A stretch of DNA of 64,000 nucleotides from Bradysia coprophila (GCF_014529535.1 NW_023503456.1:1872133-1936132); one strand, 5' to 3'. Counted from the stretch's first letter, positions 47,449-59,534 are shown. Made by a program: numbers and translations. Notes: generated from the letters alone by a model not told the origin.

Positions 47449-48052
47449 TATGTTGCTGTTGCAGTGTAGTTGTTTAAGTGTTTTTATGAGATTCCGTTTT
47501 ACATTTTGTTAATTTAAGATTAAAAGAAAAAAGAAAAAATGAAAACGCTTAAAATTGGTAAAAAAGATGCAAAAATATTGCAGGACTCAGCCGATTTTAT
47601 AATGCGTTCACTTTCGAAATGTTTTCGTATGCAAAATCAAGGTTCTGTGGGTTCTGTTCTCTTTTTTGTTAAATTGAAATCGTCATATAAAGTCTCACAA
47701 ACCTAGTTGGCGCCACAGGAAAATTTTTGATGCCACCGTCTTCGTGATCAACTCGAAAACGTCTGAACCTGATCTTTCAGAACCTTGTGAAAAATGATGG
47801 CGTTGTCCACGCCGTAAGTGCAGCAGAAATTCAAATTCATACAAGGAAGCGTCGATTCACTTTTTCATCGATTCGTTCACTTAAAATTCAAATTTTATTC
47901 ACAACTGCGGCATGAATTCATAGAGACATAACCTCATGAATATTTATATGAAAAACGACTCTATGGATGAAATCGTGTTCGTTCGGCCACGGAAAATTCG
48001 TGCTTTACAGTTACTTGCAGCACACCTATACGACCAAAATACAGTATTTCCA
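47449..48052. other. Cadherin 3' UTR and intergenic DNA
   Basis: Non-coding; part near 47830-47890 (tcatacaaggaagcgt) resembles the inside of the 21725 MITE. Confidence 0.5.
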
Positions 48053-48411
48053 TTAAGAGCGCACACCCTTTGGCTAATTTTTAGCCTACATTTGTGCGCA
48101 AAAATATTCGTTTTTGGATGATTTCTCTAAACTAAAATCGTTTTTTGAAAAAGTAAAACCAACAAAGCATCCAAAAATGTGTTACTTCTAAGGGAAAATT
48201 TGGTTTGTGAGTCAAAACTTTACTTACTGGGAGAAAACATTGCAAAATGTGTAATTTACTGTAAGTTATCAACCACAAACCAATTTTTCCTTCAAAAGTA
48301 ACACATTTTTGCATGCTTTATTGGTTTTACTTTTTCAAAAAACGATTTTAGTTTAGAGAAATCATCCAAAAACGAATATTTTTGCGCACAAATGTAGGCT
48401 AAAAATTTGCC
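48053..48411. mobile_element. TTAA-family MITE, long copy
   Basis: Starts ttaagagcgcacacccttt. Arms (tttttagcctacatttgtgc, gcaaaaatattcgtttttgg, atgatttctctaaact) recur inverted at about 48320-48405. The right-hand outer end is lost against the next element. Confidence 0.82.
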
Positions 48412-48699
48412 ATAGAGAATCCATCGCAGAGAAGTTTGTTGAAATCGAGTTGAAAAAAACTCACAGGAGCTCTGTTTTCGAAGCCCAAATTTGGCAATTT
48501 TTTGTTAGAATGAAAAAGTCAAATGAACAAAAAATGCAAATTAAAAGGTTTTAATCTAGTGAAATTGATAGTTCACCATAAATAACACTTTGCTGAGCAA
48601 ATTAACTTAAATTCGTCGATTTTTGTTCATTTGACTTTTTCATTCTAACAAAAAAAATGCCAAATTTGGGCTTCGAAAACAGAGCTCCTGTGAGTTTTT

Positions 48700-50446
48700 A
48701 GCCCCGTACGAAGTACGAAGGGGCTTATAGGATTACGATGCCGTGTGTAATTGATGGAATTCGAAGCAGACGGTAAGGGCAAAGTGTTTGCCTATGTTCA
48801 TAGATAACGAATCCGCAATAAAAATTTGGGCCGTCTGTCCGTCTGTCCGTCTGTCCGTCACGTCGATATCTTGAGTAAATCAAATCCGATTTCAAAAAAA
48901 AAAATTTTCCCTGAAAGATAGTCAAAATAGTGAGGCTAAGTTCGAAGATGGGCATATTCGGGTCGGCCCTTCGTGAGTTAGGGCCACCTAAGTGATTTAA
49001 GGTCTTTTGGTGATATTTATGGCAAAATAAACGAAGGAAATGTAAATGACACGGCAAATGATAGGTATTGTCAATACCAATCCAGGAAAGAAAAGTTTTT
49101 TAAAATCGGGTGAGTGGACCGTGAGTTAGGGCCTTAGAAGTGAAAAGCTACTAGGGCCCTATGTGTATTTTACATAGAACTCAAGTAAATTTCATTCGTT
49201 TTTCGTAATTTTTGTGTCATTTGGAAGGTAATCAAAAGCCGAATAGAATGTTGTTGAAAAAAAAATTAAATTTGGGTCCTCGGACTAAGGCCGCTACTAG
49301 GGCCCTATGCGTATTTTACATACAACTCGTGTAAATTTCATCCGTTTTTCGTAATTTTTGTGTCATTTGGAAGGTAATCAAAAGCCGAATAGAATGTTGT
49401 TGAAAAAAAAAATTAAATTTGGGTCCTTGGACTAAGGCCGCTACTAGGGCCCTATGTGTATTTTACATATAGCTCGAGCAAATTTCATCCGTTTTTCGTA
49501 ATTTTTGTTTCATTTGGAAGGTAATCAAAGGCCGAATAGAATGTTGTTGAAAAAAAATTAAATTTGGGTCCTTGGACTAAGGCCACTACTAGGGCCCTAT
49601 GTGTATTTTACACTGAACTCGAGTAAATTTCATTCGTTTTTCGTAATTTTTGTGTCATTTGGAAGGTAATCAAAGGCCGAATAGAATGTTGTTGAAAAAA
49701 AAATTAATTTTGGGTCCTCGGACTAAGGCCGCTACTAGGGCCCTATGCGTATTTTACATACAACTCGAGTAAATTTCATCCGTTTTTCGTAATTTTTGTT
49801 TCATTTGAAAGATAATCGAACACCGAATAGAATGTTGTTGAAAAAAAAATTAAATTTGGGTCCTTGGACTAAGGCCACTATTAGGGCCCTATGTGTATTT
49901 TACATTGAACTCGAGTAAATTTCATCCGTTTTTCGTAATTTTTGTTTCATTTGGAAGGTAATCAAAGGCCGAATAGAATGTTGTTGAAAAAAAATTAATT
50001 TTGGGTCCTTGGACTAAGGTCGCTACTAGGGCCCTATGTGTATTTTACATATAACTCGAGCAAATTTCATCCGTTTTTCGTATTTTTTGTTTCATTTGGA
50101 AGGTAATCGAACACCGAATAGTTGAAAAAAAAATTAAATTTGGATCCTCGGACTGGGGCCGATACTAGGCCCTATCTGTATTTATACTCAATAAATTAAA
50201 ATTTTAGGTCAATTCGAAATTTGTGTTACATTTAAAAGGAACGTCGTACGGGGCTTCGTAATTGCGCTATGCGCAATTTTTAAGACGTGCAAATTTCATA
50301 AGAATTTTACTTTACCGACGTTTACGGGCGCAGTAGGTTTACGGTAAGAGTAGGGCGACGGACGAACTAGGGTCACATACGCAATAGATGTACGGGTTTG
50401 TACGGGGCTCAGTCGCAGCAAACGCTCCGACTGTTCTGACGGCTCG
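48700..50446 (+). mobile_element. Helentron-like element, family B, complete copy
   Basis: Begins agccccgtacgaagtacgaa ggggct (terminal hairpin) after TTTTT. At the end, gtacggggct is the exact inverse of agccccgtac. It is followed by cagtcg/cagcaaacgctc/cgactg, a perfect 6-bp stem with 12-nt loop, and 13 more bases to ggctcg, then TTT. gtctgtccgtctgtccgtc lies near 48833. The middle is the 147-bp array. No protein is encoded. Confidence 0.8.
49145..50175. repeat. About 147-bp tandem array, 7 copies
   Basis: Each unit runs ctactagggccctatgtgta, ttttacat, atttcatccgtttttcgtaa, catttggaaggtaatcaaa, gaatagaatgttgttgaaaa, gggtccttggactaaggcc. Unit starts are near 49147, 49290, 49440, 49585, 49733, 49878 and 50025; the last is shortened. 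Units differ by scattered substitutions. Confidence 0.93.
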
Positions 50447-50490
50447 TTTCAACTCGTTTTCAACAAACTTCTCTGCAATGGATTCTCTAT

Positions 50491-51266
50491 GAGATTACCT
50501 GTTCAGACATACCTCACACGACGTATTATGCCATGATTTGTCGATTTTATTTCCAAATAAAGTTGAAATTTTTTGTCGAAAAGTCTTAGTCGGGAACACT
50601 GACAGAGTTACTCTGCTCGAGTGAAGGCGAAGGTCAACAACGTTCTTATGGTATTTCATAGCTGGACTCCTCAGCTATTAACTACAGTTAGCAGTAATGC
50701 CTTCTGTTCCCAAATGCCCGAGTTATCAGTCAACAATGTGTGTAATTTCATGCTACTACCCCGAAAATCAAAATCAGCCTAGAGGCAAGGGAAAAATTAT
50801 TTTTTGAAATTTTTTTTTTGCTGTTTCGGATTCCTTGGTCAATTCTAAGTACAGCCTGGGGCCAGGTCTTTTAAAATAAAAACAAAATGAAAATACGACC
50901 CACCCTACTCTGCAATGAGTTTAAAACGACTGTAAAAAGAAACAAGTGTCGTAGTAGTACAGGACCATTTTTATCGACAACAGATGATAATAGCAGTAAG
51001 GTAATTAATGCAGATAATCAAAACATTGTGCTAATGGCCTTTGATTGGTTTATTTTGTTTCGTCCTTAACCTTTAACTGACGGCAAGCACATCATGCATC
51101 ACCTCACTAGTGATGACACAATTATTCACCTCATCGAATTTCACTACTTTCATCAGATTCATGCGAAATCCTTTCCTTCAATTACTTTTAACATTTAGCC
51201 ACATGAAAAGAGTTTGCTTATTATTTCTATCGAAGAACAGATGACGTAGCCGTCTCCGCAACCGAT
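50491..51266. other. Intergenic, 3' of the tandem-C2 gene
   Basis: A 60-codon plus-strand frame at 50887 has no recognisable motif. Nothing else is visible. Confidence 0.5.
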
Positions 51267-54200
51267 TTATTGAAAATTATGCCACATCGGAACGGGCAAA
51301 CCTTTATCGGTAAGCATATTATGCCAGTGATTATCCGCTGTTTTGTTATTGATGGTCAACGTACCCAAGAAAATCTTTTTCCCGACTTTCGTTTTCGTTG
51401 CCACTGAAACCTTCAAGGAATAAGAATTTAGAGATTTGAAAAACAAAACAAAAAAAACACGAAGAACCATCAGCTCTTGGTACCTTTATCGAAATGTAGT
51501 CTAGAGATGCCTCGTTAACAATAGGAATGACAATGGTCGAATTGTCAGTGTTCCATCGTGTGGATAGTGATGGTGCAAACTCATTGGATTTCCACGCACT
51601 CGATAGTATGTCATGTTCGAATATGGTCGTTTTTACGTAGACGGTATCTGAGAATAATGTCGATTCATTACAGTCGATCATTGCATAACTTTAGGTTGCC
51701 ATATTACCTCCGAAATTTTCGAAATCCTCCTTCACTTTGATCGAGCATCGCATTTTCGATGTGGTCACCTTGAGACACATTCCTCTGTACTTTTCTTTCT
51801 TGCTTAGATTTAAATTCTTCAGGCGATTTTTTACATCATTAAAAGATAATCGGCGTTTTTGTTCGTCCTTTTTGTTGGCACTAGGCGCTGAGCTATCAGC
51901 AGCATCGTTGGACTCTTCGTCTTCGTTTGAATCTGCCTCGCATATCTGCAAAATTAACTCTACCTGCCCCTTCGGTGATGAGTTTACCTGAAAAGTTCAG
52001 ATCAAGTTCAGTGACGCAAGTCCATTCACACTGAAAAATTTGACAAAATTTTTTTTCCGTAGGACTGAGGAACATCTACACAACTTTTTTGACTTTTTCC
52101 CTACGCTCCTACTACCCTCCACTTATTTTATTCGTAATCTAGGCGTCTATACGAGTTCAGCGAGCTATCACACGCCTCATAAGGCTAAGATTTGGCCGAG
52201 ATAATAAATTTCAAAACTTGGAAATTTGTATGAAGAAATGGATTTTCAAACCTTTTTGAAATAAATGAATTTTACCAACCGTTGTCACTTTGTCACTTTG
52301 TTACAACGAAACTTTTGAATTTACCGGTGGATTTGGCTGAAATTTTCAGGGTATGTCAAGGACATAAGGACGTTCTTAGAAACTAATTTGAAGGAATTTT
52401 CATAAAAGCTTATAATTTCGGAGCTATGAGCGCTTTAAGCTATTGAACTATAGGACCCATAACTCAGAAAATATGGCAGATAGAAAGTTCATTTAAAAGA
52501 CAAAGTTATAGAGTTTCAAATTTCAGTCGACACGTTTTTCAAGGTTTCCCTAAAAAGTCGTCTATTTGGGAGCTATGAGCGTTTTAAGTGCGTTAAATTT
52601 TTGAATTCCGTCAAATTTTCGATTTTCATCAACTTATTGATTTTCGTCAAATTTATAATTTTCGTTAAATTTTTAGATTTCGTCAAATTATCAATTTTCG
52701 TCAAATTTTTGAATTTAGTAAAATTTTCGATTTTCGTCAAATGAAAGCTGATAGCTTAAGATCAAAGAGAAAGTTATACAGTTTTGTAAGAAGAATATTT
52801 TCGTTCAAACTGCACAATATGATTGTCTATTATCTGCGACCAAATTCTAAAAAATCAAAACTTACGAAAGAGCTGATATCGGTGTAGGTGACGCTTACAG
52901 ATTCGACACGCAAAAAGATATGCGTCACAAATGGCAGCTGACGAGGAAAGCACGCGAAAGTTTTATCAACAAAAATTTTACCCGAAAAATTTTAGGAAGA
53001 AAATTATTTTAAAAATTTGCGTCAAAAAGTGGCAGATGATTCTGCTTTCTTCCGTTTGAATTCCATTCATTAAAGGAATATATTTCACAATTTTAAAAAA
53101 TTTCCACCCTCAACATCTGCGACTTATGACGCAATTTTTAGACCCGTACGAAGTACTGGGGTCTTATAGGCTTACGCATACGTTTGTAACACGTCGAATT
53201 GGACTCCCTGAGTAAGGGGAAACCTATTGTGGATGCCAAATCAGTGAAAAAAAATGTCCGTCTGTCCGTCTGTCTGCACGATAACTTGAGTAAAACGCAT
53301 CCGATTTTGAAAATTCTTTTTTTTCCCGTTTGGTAATGTCAAAAGACAGGCTAAGTTCGAAGATGAGTGATTTTGGATCGACCCCTCCCGAGGTGTGGCC
53401 CAATAAGTGCTTTACGGTTTTTCGAAGATATCTCCGGACATTTAAACGTTAAACTTGTAAGTGATACGTCAAATAAAAGGTATTTACAATACCGATCGAC
53501 AAAAAAAAGTTTATGGAAATCGGATGACCGACTCGTGAGTTAGACCCCTTGGTGTGAAACAGGCACAGGGCGGCAAGCAGCTATTGCTTGTAGGTCGGCC
53601 AATCAGGGAAGAAAAAGTTTTTGAAATTATGTTCTCCGGAGCGTGAGCTAGGTCTCTTGGAGTGAGCTCTTATCTGGCTACTCGGCCGTACAGTGAACGT
53701 GGAGTCACTGTCAATATCTCGAGTAAATTTTGACCGAATTTCATGATTTTTTTTTGTTTGAAAGGTATTAACGAATGTAAAGCGTCGGTACTATTTCCGG
53801 TGTTCTAACAAAATGGCTGCCGGTGGCCATATTGGATTTTAATAAAATTGAAATATCTTGGGAAAAATTGTACTTAGAGTGTTTCTGTTAACATAGAAGT
53901 AATTGGTTAAGTGTGTGGGGTGTTTCAGGCATTCCATATATGGACATCTATATGTATCTATATTCACCTATATTGAGCTATATACAGGCATATAGAGCTA
54001 TATAATAGCATATTCACCTGTGAAATGCTTATTTATAGTGAAATATAGTTAAATATAGCGGTATACAGCTGTTTAAATAGGAATTTATGAAATTTGACTT
54101 CGTACGGGGCTGTCTATATTGCCTCCGGCAATTTAATTGTATATGATAACAAGGCAAAGAGTGGATAATGTAAGTGATTTTAAAGCGCGAATAGCTTTTC

Positions 54201-57200
54201 AGTAGAGAATGAAGTAAAAGAAATGAAGAGTTTCACAGTAAAGGCTTTTGATACAAATAGGTGTTTCGTACGGGTCGGCGTTAGCTATGTTTTTTGTTAG
54301 AATTGTCTTCCTAAAATTTTTCGGGTAAAATTTTTGTTGATCAAACTTTCGCGTGCTTTCCTCATCAGCTGCCATTTGTGACGCATACCTTTTTGCGTGT
54401 CGAATCTGTAAGCGTCACCTACACCGATATCAGTTCTTTTGTAAGTGGATAATAGGACTTGCGTCACACCTCCACTGTAAGTCTTTTTGGGCGATTTTAA
54501 TATTCATACGTTCGGTGGCAGTGGCGAGAGTACCGAGTTTTCCGCAAGGGCCCTCTCAATAGAACAAACTGACTGACAAACTGACTGAATGTGTGTGTGA
54601 CAGTACACGGGATTCTTAATGTCAAAAGTAAAGCAAAGTTGACGTTTTTGTGTTAGTGATGTGTGTGATATAATTTTTCAATGAATTTCGGTCATAATTC
54701 CCCTAGGTAGTCTACCTCTATGGTTTTCCGTAATCGCTCGTAATTGAGCTGTTTGAAAATTGTAATTAATTACTGTTTCAGTTGCAATTCGCTTGTTATT
54801 GTTATGGTTTGACGAAGAGGAAAAAAAAACTGTTTCGAAGATAGCGAATTCTAAACGCTTTCGATTATCGCAGGTCAGTTTTTTTTTTAATCCATTTTGG
54901 TTGCAAGTGGAAACGTCACCTCTGACCTTCGTATAATTAAAATTTTTGGTTTATTTTATCGCGTTTACTTTGAACTGAAGCGATATGCTAGCAGCAACAG
55001 AAGTGAATGCGAAGCGATAACTTAGAACCCGAAATTAGTCATCGAGTTGATGATTTGTTTTCATTTCATTTTTGGCAAAGTCTCAGAGTTTTGCGAGTAG
55101 AACAGAGGGGCATATACAAAAAATGTCAAAAATTGGAAATGGGGTGATCAATTAGGGTTTTAGAGCTATTTCTTGAATGGTTGCAGATAGAGAATTATTT
55201 TCTTCGTCAAATTTTCGATTTTCGTCAAATTTTCGAATTTCGTTCTAAAAAGCACTTCGAAAACGACTGATATCCCAACAAAAATCTTTTCGAGAAAAGT
55301 ATGACGCAGTCTATGAAGTACAAGTTCTAAAATGAATGATATCGCTACAGTTGACGCTTTCAGCTTCGTTACGCAAAAATTATGTTACGCAAAAAATTTG
55401 ACTGGAAACAACAAAAAGTTTACCAAAAAAATCTGCGTCGCATGTGGCAGATAAATTTTCTTGCTGGTCTGTTCCTGAACATCTGACACTTTGCGACGCA
55501 GACTTTTTCGGTAAAATTTGGTAACCGAATTTTAAGGAAGGAGTTTCAATTGATGAATCACAGAACGGCGGAATAATTCTTGGAACAGGTCAGGTTGGAT
55601 CTGCTTTGGGTTTTTAAGAAAGAGCGCTTAGTCTAAGCAACTAAGTTAGAAAATACTTCAGGTTTAAATGAATCTCATTCTGAACCTGATTCGGACCTAA
55701 ACCTGACTATGACCTAAGCCTTGATTCTGTCCTAAACCTGAATTTAACCTAAACCTGATATTGACCTAAACCTTGATTCTGACCACAACTTGTTTTAGTT
55801 TGTTCTTTATTGGACCAGTTAGCTATGGACTGAGACCTAAGCTCACTTCAGGTCAAGGTCTGATTTGGAAATAGACGCAACCACTTACTGATGCCACAGA
55901 TGTCGATTGCGTTGTTGATGAAACTGATATGTCCTTAATAGGTAGCCAAAATTCATCTGTCTCGTAGTTTCCATTTCTTCGGTTTTCGTCAAATATTTTC
56001 GGATCCAAAAAGTACGTCACCGATCCTGTTGTTATTGAATGAAACGAATGTGAAAATAGCTGACAGATGGACTCATATTCCGTGAACGTACCAACATTCC
56101 GCCTTGTTTCACTTGTAGTCAATTTCATAATGTCACTTTCTGGCACTTCCGGTTTTTTATTTTTGTCAGTCTTACCGGAATCCTGCAAAAGGTTGGCACT
56201 TTTCCGACGGATTTTCTCCAATCTCAGTCGGACCGATGATCTTGCCTGCAAGAATGTTAACGGTAAAAACATTTGACTTATTGTGACTTGTTCTGATCCA
56301 TCGTCATACACCGAGCGGCAGTTCCAACAGAGCAAAAACTGATATCACCACGAAATGTCCTTTGAATAGTTTCTCCGGAAGCGATTGATTTTGAGTTTCA
56401 GTCGATTTTGTTCGGAATTTGAACGATGATCTGAATTAGGAGTAATTGAATTTTGTAAATTTGACGGAAATAAATGTGGCAATTCGGTAAAATACTTGGT
56501 GGTTGATTCCAAAGGAAATCTAAAAGTTTCGTTAAATGTTGGCCATGAAGATGTTTGAATTGTAGTGTCGAATCGCAAAGTTCCTGGAAACAGTTTCACC
56601 TGCAACGATATTTAATTGACTACTTATATATGGTAGGTAGGTAGGTAGGTAGGTAGGTCTTTCTGAGATGTTTTTGGCGCGCGCATAGTTGTTGATTGTA
56701 GCAAGAGGGAAAAAGAATGACAATGAGTTAGACTACAGTATTAAGCCAAAACACCGTATCGCATTTGTGTCTTTGCTTTCGAGAGCTTTAAGCTCCTTTT
56801 ATTTCCACAGAAAAATTCCACTTTTCCAATCCACGCCATTAGTCGTATAAAGTTGTACGTCAGAGAGAGCTTTTTTCTCCTTTGTTATGATCTGTCAGTT
56901 TTTCTATTTTGCGATTTAGTATGGAAATGAAAACTAAAATTGAGATATCTTTGCTGTTTTAAGTGGTTTTTCATATTTTTTTGGATCAAAATGTTTTAAA
57001 ATGTGTTTGTTATCGATTGACGTTAAGAGTCAATTCGCCAATTTCTCAACCACTTGGAAAACAAGCTCGCGCCGATATTATTGAGTTATAGCTCATTCGA
57101 TTCTGTGTATGAAATGTATGAAAATAGTTATTTTTTGAAAAGAGTCCCTCGCAATCGATCGGTTATGGACTAGAATTTGTCCCTCAGACACGTTACTAAT

Positions 57201-58887
57201 AAAAAAAATATTGTTTGACTGGGGGAACGGTGTTAGGGCCTCCAGTTGTTGTGTTGCTGAAACAAAAAAATATTTTGGACGAGAATTTGGTTCAAATTTA
57301 CTCTTTTATTCCAGCCGTAAAGGTCAACTTTTTTTCAAATGGTCCGCAAATCTTGCAACACAAAATTTCTGTGGTAGATTTTTGATATGTGACAGAGGCT
57401 GAAGCCAGCTACCATAATGTGTAGTTCACCCATCAGAACAATGATGTTGCAGAGGTACAGTACTATTTGAAAGTTGACCATAGTTTGACTGATGGCTGGC
57501 CATGGGTGGTGCATGCGGAAGTCAGAGTGGGCTCAAACGGTCGGCCGTGGATAGGCCAACAGTCCCACAAAGTTTCAACTTTTTGTGTTACTCCTTCCTC
57601 AAGTTATTGCTAAAAAAGTGTTCTGACCACCCTCTGACATCACATCTCATGTAGACACATTACACCCAAACTGGATTTTTTTGAGAAAAAATGGCAGACA
57701 CCCTTCGCTAGAATTGAACGACGAATTGAATGAGCTATAACTCAATAATATCGGCGATAGCTTGTTTCAGAAATTGAAAATTTGGCTGACGAATTGGCGA
57801 TTTGACTCTTAATAAAATAATAAAATCGAAAAAAATATTTTCACACAATCTGTTAATGCCAATCGATTCCAAGCACATTTTAAAACATGTTGGTCCAAAA
57901 AAATATGAAAAACCACTTAAAACAGCACAGATATCAATTTTAGTTTTCATTTCCATAAATCGCAAAATAGAAAAACTGACAGATCGTAACAAAGGAGAAG
58001 AAAGCAAGCTCTCTCTGACGTATACATTTATACGACTAATGGCGTGGATTGAATCGAAAAGAAACTTAGAGCTTTCGAAAGCTCTCTAAAACCCACGCGA
58101 TACAGTGTTGTGGCAATGTATTTCGAATATAAAGATTGGTGTGGATTAGATAATGTTTCAATTCTTCGGTTATTAGCGACGAACATTGGTACGTTTGAGA
58201 AGTATTCTTCTTGTGTATTATCCCGTTTGAGTTTTACGAAAATCAACTAATTCTATGCTTCGACATTCCAAAAGATGGTTCGATGTTTGTTCTTCAGAAT
58301 GACAAAAACCACAGATCGGCGAGTTGACAATCCCAAAACTGTTTAAATGTTTGTACAGCAAATCATGACCAGTTATTTTACGAGAGTTTGCAACATAGAC
58401 TTGACGAATGTTGGGTAGAATGGTTGATTCTGTTAGATTGTTCCATGTCTTGTCCACCGATAATTCATTGTGATGATACTTTTGGTCTAATTTGAATTTT
58501 ATTTCGATTCGATGTTTTTCTTCTTCTTTGAAGTAAATCGTCGAAATTTCGTCGGAAATTCTATTTCATGATCTTGGTAGATCATCAGTCATCATCATTA
58601 AAATTACTCACCTTCATTGCATAACCTTCCACCCGCTTCAATCCGAATATTGATGGCAGGTGTCTCGCCCCAATAATATGTACAGCCAATTCGGGACCGT
58701 TGTACGAATCACTGGACGTGGACGCTTTTTGCTGGTTGCCCGGGTTCAATTTCAACCGAAAACCGACCTCGGGATCCAGTGAATCATACAACAGTTTTGA
58801 TTTACTCGATCGATAATTTTTACTGTCTGTGCTGGAGAATGGTAGATAATCTTTGAGATTGGCAAATGATTGCGACAGCGAGGTCAT
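51267..58887 (-). CDS. Tandem C2-domain, synaptotagmin-like protein, about 456 aa, 8 coding exons
   Basis: On - exons are 58887-58612, 56599-56496, 56430-56312, 56245-56176, 56102-55889, 51987-51708, 51647-51484 and 51410-51267. All phases agree and the small introns are 60-73 bp. The start ATG (58887) follows a 5' UTR acceptor at 58933. There is no signal peptide or membrane span. C2A starts at PELAVHIIGARHLPSIFGLK, with VKLFPGTLRFDTTIQ, SWPTFNETFRFPL and FVVISVFALLE. C2B runs from QVELILQICEAD through YRGMCLKVTTSK to KIFLGTLTINNK and ends NHWHNMLTDKGLPVPMWHNF, the usual last helix-WH(x) end of synaptotagmin C2B. Calcium-coordinating Asp positions are not apparent, so it is probably calcium-independent membrane traffic or scaffold. 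Exons 3-5 are the weakest: an unspliced frame is also open across 56335-55889. Confidence 0.82.
52860..54490. mobile_element. gcgtca-rich repeat, split by a Helentron-like element
   Basis: 52860-53139 and 54290-54490 are the two parts. Landmarks are gatatcggtgtaggtgacgc, gacacgcaaaaag, ctttcttccgtttgaattcc and aacatctgc...gacgcaattttt. The uninterrupted relative at 59100-59480 reads straight through the junction (gacgcaatttttcttgttat). The left and right parts include inverted halves of the same sequence. Confidence 0.85.
53140..54289 (+). mobile_element. Helentron-like element, family A, second complete copy
   Basis: From agacccgtacgaagtactgg to gggtcggcgttagctatg, flanked by TTTTT and TTTTTT. 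It matches 20273-21478 in opposite orientation, about 56 bp shorter. gtccgtctgtccgtctgtct is near 53253. Small repeats of atatag(c/a) words at 53940-54070 are shared by both copies. Confidence 0.87.
54491..55071. other. Non-coding part of the tandem-C2 gene's intron 5
   Basis: AT-rich, no exon or repeat ends recognised. Confidence 0.5.
55072..55545. repeat. Partial repeat D joined to half of the 59.5-kb foldback
   Basis: 55072-55330 matches 37827-38340 (shortened minisatellite), and 55290-55530 matches one arm of 59535-60060 (gttgacgctttcagcttcgt, tttgactggaaacaac, tggcagataaattttcttgc). The two families therefore occur joined in the same order at both places. Confidence 0.8.
55560..55880. 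repeat. Degenerate cluster of cctaaacctga words
   Basis: Many gacctaaacctga/acctgattc words in a loose array, similar in style to 46510-46800. It ends at the donor side of exon 5 of the tandem-C2 gene. Confidence 0.7.
56775..58090. mobile_element. 1.3-kb foldback element in tandem-C2 intron 1
   Basis: Left arm: ctttcgagagctttaagctc, ccacgccattagtcgtataa, gatctgtcagtttttctatt, ttttaagtggtttttcatat. The right arm has the inverses in reverse order (atatgaaaaaccacttaaaa at 57902, gaaaaactgacagatcg at 57968, ttatacgactaatggcgtgg at 58028, gctttcgaaagctctctaa at 58071). An inner pair (gccgatattattgagttata / tataactcaataatatcggc) is at 57070 and 57735. Arms are about 400 bp. ORFs here are by-products. 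Confidence 0.9.
58218..58457 (-). mobile_element. LINE C-terminal fragment (zinc-knuckle end)
   Basis: The - frame reads NIRQVYVANSRKITGHDLLY, then FGIVNSPICGFCHSEEQTSN and HLLECRSIELV. The CxxC...HLLECR arrangement is the C-terminal cysteine-histidine motif of R1/I/Jockey-group LINEs. About 80 codons are left, with no RT or tail visible. Confidence 0.78.
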
Positions 58888-58932
58888 TTTTCAAAATTGA
58901 TTTTCGTATTCGATCACAATGATTTTACTAAT

Positions 58933-59099
58933 CTGAAATAAACAAAGAAAATTGTTTTTATTATGATCTGAAATGGATACGGTTTGATTGTGTATGTGCC
59001 AGTGCCATGTGCAGTTAATTATATAGATTGGAAGTCTGTTTGACAAACAACAATAATTGGATATCTGATGTGGAATTCGGAATTTACAGAGTACAGGGT
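58933..59099. other. Upstream of the tandem-C2 first coding exon
   Basis: 58933 is a good acceptor on - (tttatttcag), so a 5' UTR exon must lie further right. I could not find it. Confidence 0.55.
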
Positions 59100-59534
59100 G
59101 CGTAATTTTGGAGAAATATGTTCATGCGCAAGAAAATTATAACAAAAAAATTTGCGTCAACAACTGGCAGATGATTCGGCTTTCTTCCGTTTGAATTCCA
59201 TTCTTTAAAGCAATATATTTCACAATTTTAAAAAATTTCCTTCCTCAACATCTGCCACTTTTTGACGCAATTTTTCTTGTTATAATTTTCTTTCCAAAAT
59301 TTTTCGGGTAAAATTTTTGTTGATAAAACTTTCGCGTGCTTTCCTCATCAGCTGCCATTTGTGACGCATACCTTTTTGCGTGTCGAATCTGTAAGCGTCA
59401 CCTACACCGATATCAGTTCTTTTGTAAGTGGATAACAGGACTTCCGTCACACCTCCACTGTAAGTGGTTTTGGGCGATTACTGGATATGTATCGAAAGTG
59501 ATCACTTCTCATACTAAATTGACCAAATTGACTT
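59100..59534. mobile_element. gcgtca-rich repeat, uninterrupted copy
   Basis: Contains aactggcagatgattcggct, ctttcttccgtttgaattcc, cttttttgacgcaatttttc and gtcgaatctgtaagcgtcac, in one piece. It is the intact counterpart of 52860-54490. Confidence 0.85.

Larger units (their letters stand above)
48412..50490. mobile_element. Inverted-repeat MITE split by a Helentron-like element
   Basis: Left 48412-48699 and right 50447-50490. The end agagaatccatcgcagagaa / gtttgttgaaa is mirrored by tttcaacaaacttctctgca / atggattctct. A second inner pair (ggagctctgttttcgaagcc, agaatgaaaaagtcaaatga with inverse copies to 48690) makes it a foldback of about 330 bp. The insertion split its T-run between gag and caactcg. 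Confidence 0.85.

Noticed and set aside
53140..53260. Hammerhead ribozyme in the ctgagtaaggggaaac stretch of family A
   Set aside because: The core CUGANGA/GAAA arrangement is not matched and flanking stems do not fit.
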